NCBI GenBank assembly: GCA_965250275.1
Contig: OZ252297.1
Coordinates: 4,526,001-4,590,000 of the forward strand
Length of the DNA: 64,000 nt
Origin: G965250275 sp965250275
Lineage (GTDB): Bacteria > Pseudomonadota > Alphaproteobacteria > Rhodobacterales > Rhodobacteraceae
Reading direction: 5' to 3'
Shown: positions 54,416-62,208 of the stretch, in pieces
Layout of the letters: each line of letters starts with the position of its first letter
How positions within the stretch are numbered: the first letter of the stretch is position 1
Program-made: the position numbers and the translations under genes
The notes under the pieces: generated by a model
The model's database searches: none
Told to the model about the DNA's origin: nothing
Seen by the model: the letters and a program-made list of their open reading frames with translations, nothing else

Positions 54416-55054
54416 TCACGTCTCCACCGGGAAGCGCCTTTGCAGCTCTTCGACCTGCGCCGAGGTGAGCGGAGCGATATCGTGGCCCTTTAACATCAAG
54501 AAGAGTTTGGCCGTTTCTTCCAGCTCTTCGGTGGCATAGACCGCGTCCTCCAGCGACTTGCCTGCAACGACGGGCCCATGATTGGCCAGCAGAACGGCAT
54601 GGTGGGCCGACGCCATTTCCCGCACGGCGCCTGCCAAATCCAGATCGCCCGGGGGGTAGTAAGGGATCAGAGGCAATGTCCCGATCCGCATAACGAAGTA
54701 GGCGGTCAGCGGAGGCAGCACACTTGCCGGGTTCAAACCGGCCATGCAACTGACCGCGGTGGAGTGACTGGCGTGCAGGTGTACAACCGCGCCTGCCTTG
54801 GCCCTTTGGTCATACATGGCTCTGTGCAGGAACGCCTCTTTGGTCGGGGCATCGCCATCCTGAAGATTGCCGGCGCTATCCAGATGGCTGATCCGGGCCG
54901 GGTCGAGATCTCCGAACGAGCTGCCCGTGGGCGTCATCAACCACCCATCTTCCAGACGTACACTGATGTTACCAGTGGATCCAAATGTCAGCCCCCGGTC
55001 AAAGAGCGACCGCGCCAGTCGCGCAATCTCTTCGCGCTGCCGGGTGATCGTCAT
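54416..55054 (-). CDS. otnC: Class II aldolase/adducin; probable 3-oxo-tetronate 4-phosphate decarboxylase
   Basis: 212 residues, zinc-dependent class II aldolase/adducin fold. GSTGNISVRL, HLHASHSTAV (metal His pair) and LLANHGPVVAG (third His) are visible. Next to a four-carbon acid sugar kinase it fits OtnC, which decarboxylates 3-oxo-tetronate 4-phosphate to dihydroxyacetone phosphate. It overlaps otnK by 4 bases. Family members also act as fuculose-phosphate aldolases, so the name rests partly on context. Confidence 0.82.
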   Translation of the reverse strand: MTITRQREEIARLARSLFDRGLTFGSTGNISVRLEDGWLMTPTGSSFGDLDPARISHLDSAGNLQDGDAPTKEAFLHRAMYDQRAKAGAVVHLHASHSTAVSCMAGLNPASVLPPLTAYFVMRIGTLPLIPYYPPGDLDLAGAVREMASAHHAVLLANHGPVVAGKSLEDAVYATEELEETAKLFLMLKGHDIAPLTSAQVEELQRRFPVET

Positions 55055-56304
55055 CTTAAGACCTCGAACGCGCGGGAGAAGAAATCAGCGCCACCGAAGT
55101 TTCCGGACTTCAGCGCCAAGGCGATCGGAAGCGGACCCAGCGTTTCCGTCCAGGGCACACCGGGCGCAATCTCATCCCGGACCCGGAGCGCGCGCAGACC
55201 AAGGCCCGCGACCACAGCGCCCGAGGTCTCGCCCCCGGCCACCACGAACCGTGCGAATCCATGACTGGCAAGTTGGAATGCGATCCGCGCAAAGGTCTGC
55301 TCTACGATTTCACCGGCGGCTTCGACTCCGTGCCGTTGCTGCGCGGCGGCCACTTCTTCCGGGTCCGACGAGGCATAGATCAGGCAGGGGGCATCGGAGT
55401 CCTGAGACAACGCCCAGCGCACGGCCTCACCCGCTTCGTCTGGCGCGTCGAACAAGCGATCCACGTCCAGTTTTCGATGCGGCCATCGGTGGGCAACCTC
55501 CGAGATTTGCGCGCGCGTTGCCACGGAACAGCTGCCCGACAAGACGACAGCACGCCCGCTCACACGAGGCATACCCTGAGGGACGCCACCTTCAATTCCA
55601 AAATTGGGTGGCAGCCCAAGTGCCACTCCGGACCCACCCGTCACGAGGGCATGTCCTTTGGCGGCTGTGCCGATGGTCACCAAGTCTTCGTCTTCAACTG
55701 CATCCACAACGGCATACCTGTGACCGGACTCAACGAGCGCTGTGGATACCTTGCAGACGGCCTCGGCGCCCTGCCGGACCACCTCCAGCGGAATCAGGCC
55801 GACCGCATGGTCGGATTGTGCGGACATCAAACTCACCAGATCGCTGTCGCGCATCGGGGTCAGCGGATGATCCTTCATGGGGCTTTCCGACAGCAATTGC
55901 CCGTTCACATAAAGTTTCCCCTGCTCCACCACGCGCCCATTCACGGGAAAAGCCGGGCAGACAATGGCGAGCTTGGCGCCCAACGCATCTGTCAGGGCAT
56001 CCGCTACGGGCCCGATGTTGCCGTCTGCCGTTGAATCGAAGGTCGAGCAATATTTGAAAAAGATCTGTTCTGCGCCTCTTTGCTGAAGCCAGCTCAGCGC
56101 CGCCAGAGACTGATCGACTGCATCGGCCGCATTGATCGTCCGGGATTTCAAAGCGATGACAACGGCGTCGGCGGCACCAAGATCCGCTGAGGCATCCGGC
56201 ACACCAAAGAGCTGCAACACCCGCATCCCTTGCTTGACCAGGGTGACGGCGAGATCCGTGGCTCCGGTGTAATCGTCCGCGATGGCACCAATGCGTAGCG
56301 TCAT
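55051..56304 (-). CDS. otnK: Four-carbon acid sugar kinase; probable 3-oxo-tetronate kinase
   Basis: 417 residues of the DUF1537 family (sugar-binding N-terminal domain with GAIADDYTGATDLAVTLV, nucleotide-binding C-terminal domain with VVAGGETSGAVVAGLGLRAL). OtnK phosphorylates 3-oxo-tetronate at C4. It overlaps the dehydrogenase gene upstream and otnC downstream by 4 bases each, giving a tightly coupled kinase-decarboxylase pair. Confidence 0.87.
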   Translation of the reverse strand: MTLRIGAIADDYTGATDLAVTLVKQGMRVLQLFGVPDASADLGAADAVVIALKSRTINAADAVDQSLAALSWLQQRGAEQIFFKYCSTFDSTADGNIGPVADALTDALGAKLAIVCPAFPVNGRVVEQGKLYVNGQLLSESPMKDHPLTPMRDSDLVSLMSAQSDHAVGLIPLEVVRQGAEAVCKVSTALVESGHRYAVVDAVEDEDLVTIGTAAKGHALVTGGSGVALGLPPNFGIEGGVPQGMPRVSGRAVVLSGSCSVATRAQISEVAHRWPHRKLDVDRLFDAPDEAGEAVRWALSQDSDAPCLIYASSDPEEVAAAQQRHGVEAAGEIVEQTFARIAFQLASHGFARFVVAGGETSGAVVAGLGLRALRVRDEIAPGVPWTETLGPLPIALALKSGNFGGADFFSRAFEVLR

Positions 56305-57404
56305 GGCGTTTCCTTCACCAGGTCGAGGACTTCGCCGACAACTGCCCTGGTTCCCATATCCCCGCCAAACTCCATTGGGCGAATGCGGTTTGCTGCAAAT
56401 CCTGTTTCCACTGCGGATTCAATCAGCTGTCCGGCGGTCTCGTAGGCGGTGTCACCCAGACGTTCACCGAGGTAGTCCAGCATCATCGCAGCGGATAAAA
56501 TGGCCGCCAACGGATTGGCCTTGTCCTGCCCCATGATGTCGGGGGCGCTGCCATGTGCGGGCTGAAAGAGGGCGTGATCATCCCCGTACTCGCCACATGC
56601 CGCCATACCCATACCGCCCACCAGACCACCTGCGAGATCAGAGAGGATATCGCCAAACATGTTTTCTGTGATCAGAACGTCGAAGGCCCAGGGTTGGCGC
56701 ACGAGGTCCAGAGCCTGCGCATCGACGTAATTGTATCCATAAGGAACATCGGGAAACTCACTGCGCACTTCATCAAAGATCTTTCGGAAAAATGCCATAG
56801 ACGTGAAGACGTTCGCCTTGTCGACACAGGTCACCCGCCCTGTCCGCCCGCGCGCAATCCGCTTTTCCGCCAGCCGAAATCCAAAACGGTGAAGCCGTTC
56901 CGTGATGGATCGAGTGATGCGCAACGTGTCTCGTACCTCAGCATCCCCGATCACTTGACTGCGCCCGTGGACCGCCGCCGAATAGAACAACCCTTCTGTC
57001 GATTCCCTCAAAATCGTCAGATCGATGTGCGATGCGCGCGGGTCGGCCAACCGCTGTGGCGCGTTCGGATACGCGCGCACCGGGCGCACCCCGGCGTAGA
57101 GTTCAAAGAGATCCCGCAAACGCAGATGCGGAGAGATCTCGGTTCCGTCGGTATGCCGGATCGCCGGCAATCCGATTGCGCCGAGAAAGATCGCGTCTGC
57201 GGCACCGGCCCGCTCCTCGCCATCCGGGGCGATGTCCCGCCCGGTCTCTTTAAAGTAACCCGCCCCGGCCGGGATTGAGTCAAGCTCCGGCATGGGCAGG
57301 TCGACACGTTTCAGCGCAGCTTCGGTCACGGCGAGCGCTGCCTCGGTGACATCCTGACCGATCCCGTCCCCTGCAATCACCGAAATCTTTGCCTGTCGAC
57401 TCAT
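56301..57404 (-). CDS. Isocitrate/isopropylmalate dehydrogenase-family enzyme
   Basis: 367 residues, NAD-dependent hydroxyacid oxidative decarboxylase fold. VIAGDGIGQDVT at the N-terminus, LRESTEGLFYS, ITRSITERL, VTCVDKANVF, the metal-binding ENMFGDILSD, and EPAHGSAPDI-like QPAHGSAPDI are present. Tartrate/malate-type and 3-isopropylmalate-type activities both occur. Start ATG 57404. In an otn operon a malate-like or tartrate-like substrate, or a PdxA2-like role, is possible; the reaction is not clear from sequence. Confidence 0.87.
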   Translation of the reverse strand: MSRQAKISVIAGDGIGQDVTEAALAVTEAALKRVDLPMPELDSIPAGAGYFKETGRDIAPDGEERAGAADAIFLGAIGLPAIRHTDGTEISPHLRLRDLFELYAGVRPVRAYPNAPQRLADPRASHIDLTILRESTEGLFYSAAVHGRSQVIGDAEVRDTLRITRSITERLHRFGFRLAEKRIARGRTGRVTCVDKANVFTSMAFFRKIFDEVRSEFPDVPYGYNYVDAQALDLVRQPWAFDVLITENMFGDILSDLAGGLVGGMGMAACGEYGDDHALFQPAHGSAPDIMGQDKANPLAAILSAAMMLDYLGERLGDTAYETAGQLIESAVETGFAANRIRPMEFGGDMGTRAVVGEVLDLVKETP

Positions 57405-57414
57405 GTCACTTCCT

Positions 57415-58107
57415 TCAGAGTGGCGGCAGGCCGAAGCTGCGCAAAATACCCAGCAACTCATCCGCCGCGCGCCGCCTGTGCTGGGAGAACACCCGATGCA
57501 CGCGCTCTGAATCGCCCTGCCGCAAGCAGTCCAAAATATCCCGGTGATCCGCAGTCGACTTGACCGGCTTCTCTCGCATCCGCAACGTGATCATCCGGGC
57601 CCGATGCGCCTGATCGCTCAAGGACGCTGCAATGGCTGAAAGCCGCTGATTGCCGTGCAGTTCCAGCAGCGTTCGGTGAAATCGGTCGTCGCTTTCCGCC
57701 CAACTGTCCAGATCGTCCCGCACCAACGCCGCTTCCATATCCGACGTGGCCTGTTCCAAAGGCGCGAGATCGGCGGCACTTGGCCCGCGCCGTGCCAACT
57801 CTGAAGCCGCGTGCGGTTCCAGCACTGTCAGGATGTCGTAGATCTCTTCCATATCGGACGCTTGCACAGGCAGCACACGCGCACCCCGTCGCGGCACCAG
57901 CTCCACAAGTCCATCAGCCTGCAGACGGATTAGTGCTTCGCGGACCGGCGTGCGGCTCATCCCGAGGCGTTCTGCAATTTCGGGTTCCGGCGCCTGAAAT
58001 CCTGGAGGCAGTTTGTTGGCAAGAATTTCGGCTTTGAGTCGGGTGTAGGCATCACCGACACGCGGTTGGCGAGGCGCCGAAGCTGCGGAGGCGTGTGTTG
58101 AGGCCAT
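57415..58107 (-). CDS. GntR-family regulator (FadR/FCD subgroup)
   Basis: 230 residues. The winged helix-turn-helix (about 20-85) includes EIAERLGMSRTPVREALIRL, then an all-helical FCD ligand domain (about 95-225). First gene of the minus-strand operon (GntR, dehydrogenase, otnK, otnC, Gfo/Idh, ABM) and divergent from the lactonase-like gene. Likely responds to a sugar acid and controls both directions. Confidence 0.9.
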   Translation of the reverse strand: MASTHASAASAPRQPRVGDAYTRLKAEILANKLPPGFQAPEPEIAERLGMSRTPVREALIRLQADGLVELVPRRGARVLPVQASDMEEIYDILTVLEPHAASELARRGPSAADLAPLEQATSDMEAALVRDDLDSWAESDDRFHRTLLELHGNQRLSAIAASLSDQAHRARMITLRMREKPVKSTADHRDILDCLRQGDSERVHRVFSQHRRRAADELLGILRSFGLPPL

Positions 58108-58165
58108 GGAATCCCTGATACAAAGCTGGCACTTGGTATGCGAAACAAAGCATTCATTGTCAAAT

Positions 58166-58195
58166 ACACTTATGTGTTTTTTAATGCATGCATTA
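58166..58195. promoter_or_regulatory. Palindromes between GntR operon and lactonase gene
   Basis: ACAC-ttat-GTGT (58166-58177) and the perfect 14-base palindrome TAATGCATGCATTA (58182-58195) lie in the 107-base divergent region. The second ends 19 bases before the lactonase ATG at 58215. They are candidate GntR operators serving both promoters. Confidence 0.45.
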
Positions 58196-58214
58196 TTTCT
58201 AAGATGGAGACCTC

Positions 58215-58991
58215 ATGTCCGATATCTGGACTGTTTATGCGCTGAAGTACGCGGATCGGAACCAACGCACGCGGTCTGACAGCTTTGTGGACGACGATCA
58301 TCCTTCAGCCCCGCATGGCATGGACTACTTTGTCTGGGTTCTGGACAATGGGCAGCGCCAGATCGTCGTAGACACCGGATATGATGCGCAGGAAGCTGTT
58401 CGCCGGAAACGACCGATCCTGCGCGATCCGGCGGTGTCTCTTGGCGCCCTTGATCTTGATGCGGACTCCGTTGAGACCGTGATCATTACGCATTTGCACT
58501 ATGACCATGCCGGCGGGTTGGATCGCTACCCCCGCGCGACCTTCCACGTGCAGGAAACCGAGCTCGCCTTTGCGACGGGACCCTGCATGTGTGACCCGGA
58601 GATGCAGGCGCCCTACACGGTCGACCATGTCTGCGAGATGATCCGTCACATCTATTCCGGGCGCGTCGTCTTTCACAGTGGCGATGCACAGGTTGCCCCG
58701 GGCGTTACGGTACACCGGATCGGCGGGCATTCGGCGGGGCTTCAGGCAGTGCGCGTGATGACACAGTCCGGGCCTCTATGCCTGGCGTCGGATGCAGCGC
58801 ACTACTACGAAAATTTCGAAAAGAAGAAACTCTTTCCAATTGTCGCCCATCATCAGGAAATGCTGCGCGGTTTCGAACAGATCGTAAAACTTGGAGGCAG
58901 CAACTCTCGCGTCATTCCTGGCCACGATCCTCTGGTGCAGCAGCGCTACCCAAGTTTTGGCAACAGCGGGTTCGTTTGGCGGCTGGGGTAG
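58215..58991 (+). CDS. N-acyl-homoserine-lactonase-family metallo-hydrolase
   Basis: 258-residue metallo-beta-lactamase fold protein. The di-zinc set is complete: HLHYDH (about residues 95-100), His in GGHSAGLQ, Asp in LASDAAHYYENF, His in VIPGHDPLV. The AHL lactonase family also covers hydrolases of other lactones and esters. It starts divergently from the GntR regulator of the otn operon and is followed by kbl-tdh after 172 bases. Role could be quorum quenching or sugar-lactone hydrolysis feeding tetronate catabolism. Confidence 0.85.
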   Translation: MSDIWTVYALKYADRNQRTRSDSFVDDDHPSAPHGMDYFVWVLDNGQRQIVVDTGYDAQEAVRRKRPILRDPAVSLGALDLDADSVETVIITHLHYDHAGGLDRYPRATFHVQETELAFATGPCMCDPEMQAPYTVDHVCEMIRHIYSGRVVFHSGDAQVAPGVTVHRIGGHSAGLQAVRVMTQSGPLCLASDAAHYYENFEKKKLFPIVAHHQEMLRGFEQIVKLGGSNSRVIPGHDPLVQQRYPSFGNSGFVWRLG

Positions 58992-59163
58992 CACCCTCAA
59001 ACGGAAAGTCTTCCCTCCGATCAAATGGCGCGGTGCCAGGGCAATGCCCGCGCACGCGGCACTACCGTGTATCCAGTATCACGGATTTTTTCCGCCACAT
59101 TGGATTTCCGGTATTTCGGAATCATATCCCATATGATAGATTGGCTCGCAAAGGAGCCCTCGC
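58992..59163. other. Intergenic before kbl
   Basis: 172 bases. It includes a GC-rich inverted segment around 59031-59068 (GGTGCC ... GGCAC) that might end the lactonase transcript, the inverted repeat at 59121-59137, and the kbl Shine-Dalgarno AAGGAG. I find no glycine riboswitch or other RNA. Confidence 0.4.
59121..59137 (+). promoter_or_regulatory. Perfect inverted repeat before kbl
   Basis: ATCATAT-CCC-ATATGAT, 7-base arms with a 3-base centre, ending 26 bases before the kbl ATG. The position between promoter and gene suits an operator. No regulator lies next to kbl-tdh, so the protein is unknown. Confidence 0.5.
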
Positions 59164-60351
59164 ATGACCCAGGCCTTTCTGAATCAGGTGAATGAAACGC
59201 TTGCCCAAATCGAAGCGGACGGACTGCTCAAACGCGAGCGGATGATCACCTCGCCGCAAGGCGGTCACATCGCGGTAAACGGGCAGGACGTCATAAACCT
59301 GTGCGCCAATAACTACCTCGGTCTGGCTGATCACCCTGATCTGATCTCCGCGGCGCGCGCAGCTATGGAACCCAAAGGCTTCGGCATGGCCAGCGTCCGG
59401 TTCATCTGTGGCACGCAGGACATCCATCGCGCACTTGAGCAACGTATGGCCGGCTTCCTTGGCCACGACGACTCAATTCTCTTTGCGGCCTGCTTTGATG
59501 CAAATGGCGGCCTGTTCGAGCCGCTCTTGGGCGCCGAAGACGCCGTCATCTCGGATGCGCTGAACCACGCCTCCATCATCGATGGGATACGTTTGTGCAA
59601 GGCCAAGCGTTATCGCTACGCAAACTCGGACATGCAGAGCCTGGAGACCCAACTCAAATCCGCGCGCGCCGATGGGGCGCGTCACATCATGATTGCCACC
59701 GATGGCGTGTTCAGTATGGATGGCTATTTGGCCAATCTTACCGCGATCCGGAGGCTGGCGGACAAGTATCAGGCCATGGTTATGGTGGACGATTGCCATG
59801 CAACCGGATTCATGGGCCCGAAGGGGGCAGGCACCCCTGCACATTTCGGCGTTCGCGCAGACCTGTTGACCGGGACGTTGGGCAAGGCTTTGGGTGGCGC
59901 CATTGGCGGCTACATTGCCGGACCGCAACCCGTCATCGACCTGTTGCGCCAGCGTGCCCGCCCCTATCTGTTTTCGAATTCGTTGCCGCCTTCGATTGTC
60001 GCCGCCGGGCTTGAAGCAATTCGGCTTGTTGAAGAAGGCGATGGTCTGCGCAAGCAACTGTTCGACAACACCGCCTATTGGCGCGCAGGGTTGGAAAAAC
60101 TCGGGTTCGAGCTTCTGCCGGGAGAGCACCCCATCGTGCCCGTGATGTTGGGTGATGCCAAACTGGCGCAGGACATGGCGTCGCGTCTGTTTGAAGAAGC
60201 TGTCTACGTGTCCGGGTTCTTCTATCCTGTTGTCCCGCACGGTCAGGCGCGGATACGGACCCAGATGAATGCCGCACTGACACAAGACGACCTCGATCAC
60301 GCGCTGAACGCATTTGAGGCCGCAGGAAAAGCCTTGGGAGTGCTGACATGA
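59164..60351 (+). CDS. kbl: 2-amino-3-ketobutyrate CoA ligase (glycine C-acetyltransferase)
   Basis: PLP enzyme of 395 residues in the alpha-oxoamine synthase family. It cleaves 2-amino-3-ketobutyrate with CoA to glycine and acetyl-CoA. LCANNYLGLADHPDL, SDALNHASIIDGIRL, VDDCHATGFMGPKGAG and the PLP-Lys segment DLLTGTLGKALGGAIGG are visible. AAGGAG lies upstream. It overlaps tdh by 4 bases, forming the threonine-to-glycine operon. Confidence 0.96.
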   Translation: MTQAFLNQVNETLAQIEADGLLKRERMITSPQGGHIAVNGQDVINLCANNYLGLADHPDLISAARAAMEPKGFGMASVRFICGTQDIHRALEQRMAGFLGHDDSILFAACFDANGGLFEPLLGAEDAVISDALNHASIIDGIRLCKAKRYRYANSDMQSLETQLKSARADGARHIMIATDGVFSMDGYLANLTAIRRLADKYQAMVMVDDCHATGFMGPKGAGTPAHFGVRADLLTGTLGKALGGAIGGYIAGPQPVIDLLRQRARPYLFSNSLPPSIVAAGLEAIRLVEEGDGLRKQLFDNTAYWRAGLEKLGFELLPGEHPIVPVMLGDAKLAQDMASRLFEEAVYVSGFFYPVVPHGQARIRTQMNAALTQDDLDHALNAFEAAGKALGVLT

Positions 60352-61388
60352 CCAATGAAATGACCTGCCTTGTCAAAGCGGAACCCAAGCCGGGCCTTTG
60401 GATGCAGACCGCGCCAGTGCCCCAGATCGGCCCTGATGACGTGCTCATTCGCGTGGCCAAAACAGGCATCTGCGGCACCGACATCCATATTTGGGATTGG
60501 GATGAATGGGCACAAAAGACGGTTCCGGTCCCACTGATCACAGGCCATGAATTCGCTGGAACGATTGTTGAGATCGGCAGGAATGTCCAAGGTCTGGACA
60601 TCGGTCAGCGGTGTAGCGGCGAGGGCCACCTGATCGGCAAGACATCGCGTCAGAGCCGTGCTGGCAAGTTTCATCTCGACCCTGCCACGCGGGGTATCGG
60701 CGTAAACGAGCAGGGCGCCTTTGCCGAGTATCTGCGCCTACCCGCCTTCAACGTCGTCCCGTTGCCGGACGAAATTGAGGACGACATCGGCGCCATCCTC
60801 GATCCGCTGGGCAACGCGGTGCACACCGCGCTGTCCTTCGACCTGGTCGGCGAAGACGTCCTGATCACGGGTGCAGGACCCATCGGCATCATGGCAGCCG
60901 CAGTCGCGCGGCATGTGGGTGCCCGGCATGTGGTCATCACGGATGTGAACGCCGATCGCCTCGCACTTGCGGAAAAGGTCGCGGATGTGGTGCCTGTCAA
61001 CGTCGCCAACGAAGACCTGAGAGAAGTGGTGGATCGCCTCAAAATGCGCGAAGGCTTCGATGTTGGCCTTGAAATGAGCGGCAATCAATCCGCACTTGAT
61101 CAGATGGTCGAGTCGCTAGTGATGGGCGGCCGCATCGCGCTTCTGGGAATTCCGCCCGGGCAGAGCCCCGTCGACTGGAGCAGGATCGTGTTCAAGGCGA
61201 TCACGATCAAAGGTGTGTATGGGCGAGAGATCTTTGAGACGTGGTACAAGATGATTGCGATGCTCCAGAACGGATTGGACATCTCAGGCGTGATCACCCA
61301 CCGGTTCGAAGCATCTGCTTTTGCAGATGGTTTCAACGCCATGAAATCCGGGCGAAGCGGAAAAGTGGTACTGGACTGGTCATCCTGA
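60348..61388 (+). CDS. tdh: L-threonine 3-dehydrogenase lacking structural zinc cysteines
   Basis: NAD-dependent medium-chain dehydrogenase of 346 residues, converting threonine to 2-amino-3-ketobutyrate for Kbl. Catalytic zinc residues are present (CGTDIHIWDWDEW, GHEFAG). The loop that in Escherichia coli Tdh carries four Cys for the structural zinc here reads GHLIGKTSRQSRAGKFHLD, with G, S, S and D in their places. Cofactor motif GAGPIGIMAAAVAR. The family identification is otherwise solid, including GVNEQGAFAEYLRLPAFNV. Confidence 0.93.
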   Translation: MTNEMTCLVKAEPKPGLWMQTAPVPQIGPDDVLIRVAKTGICGTDIHIWDWDEWAQKTVPVPLITGHEFAGTIVEIGRNVQGLDIGQRCSGEGHLIGKTSRQSRAGKFHLDPATRGIGVNEQGAFAEYLRLPAFNVVPLPDEIEDDIGAILDPLGNAVHTALSFDLVGEDVLITGAGPIGIMAAAVARHVGARHVVITDVNADRLALAEKVADVVPVNVANEDLREVVDRLKMREGFDVGLEMSGNQSALDQMVESLVMGGRIALLGIPPGQSPVDWSRIVFKAITIKGVYGREIFETWYKMIAMLQNGLDISGVITHRFEASAFADGFNAMKSGRSGKVVLDWSS

Positions 61389-61414
61389 CCCAGCCGACGC
61401 ACCACAAAGTCAGA

Positions 61415-62143
61415 CTATGGCCGCAAGGGCTGCCGCCCGTCCGCTGACAACAGCCAGCAATCGGTTCCCTCGAACACCGCCGGATAGATCGGACGGCCAT
61501 AGCCGGCACCGCCGTCCAGATTGATACGGTTGCCGAAATGCCGCGGAAACTCCTGTACTGTATGCCCGTGCACAATCAGTTTGGGATGGGGATCAGGCCA
61601 GGACAGAAAGGGTTCGCGTATCCACAAAAGCGTGTCCTCGGTCTGGCGATCGAGTGGCACACCGGGTTCGATTCCGGCATGCGCAAGAAACATGTCGGGG
61701 CGCTCGTGGCACAGCAAAAGACCTTCGATCCAGTCCCGGTGAGATTTTGGAACTGCTTGCAGCGCATCGGCATGAATGTCGTCCAGCGATCGCGCCTCAT
61801 CAGCGTCGACACCGTAGGATTTCATTGTCATTCGGCCGCCAATGCGTTCGTTGAACCAGTGAAGTTTGAGCGCTGAGGCGGGGTCTGGCTCGTGGGGATC
61901 TGCAAGAAACCTTGTCAGATACCGATCATGGTTGCCCTTCAGCGTGATCCAGTTCTTTCCGGCCGCTTGCCCCTGCATCAAGCGGTCCACGACCCCGCGA
62001 CTGTCGCTGCCACGATCAAGGTAGTCGCCCAGAAAGACAATCTCGGCATCCGGACCTCCGTCCGTTTCAATGAATGCCAGCGCAGCTTCCAGCGCGCCAA
62101 TCTGCCCGTGAACATCGCCGACAACATATAGGGGATCTGACAT
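61415..62143 (-). CDS. Metallophosphoesterase (serine/threonine phosphatase type)
   Basis: 242-residue PPP-type metallophosphatase. Motifs GDVHGQ, GDYLDRG, GNHDRYL and two later His (LAHAGIEPG, IVHGHTVQE) complete the dimetal centre. Related to bacterial protein phosphatases and diadenosine tetraphosphatase. Convergent with tdh. Monocistronic as far as seen. Confidence 0.9.
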   Translation of the reverse strand: MSDPLYVVGDVHGQIGALEAALAFIETDGGPDAEIVFLGDYLDRGSDSRGVVDRLMQGQAAGKNWITLKGNHDRYLTRFLADPHEPDPASALKLHWFNERIGGRMTMKSYGVDADEARSLDDIHADALQAVPKSHRDWIEGLLLCHERPDMFLAHAGIEPGVPLDRQTEDTLLWIREPFLSWPDPHPKLIVHGHTVQEFPRHFGNRINLDGGAGYGRPIYPAVFEGTDCWLLSADGRQPLRP

Positions 62144-62208
62144 GCGAAACTCCGTCCTGTCCGATTAGCGCCTTGATGCCTCAGCACTCGTCCGGCGAAA
62201 ACCCCAAT

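Noticed and set aside
58992..59163. Glycine riboswitch upstream of kbl
   Set aside because: The conserved glycine aptamer core is not visible; only generic inverted repeats are present.
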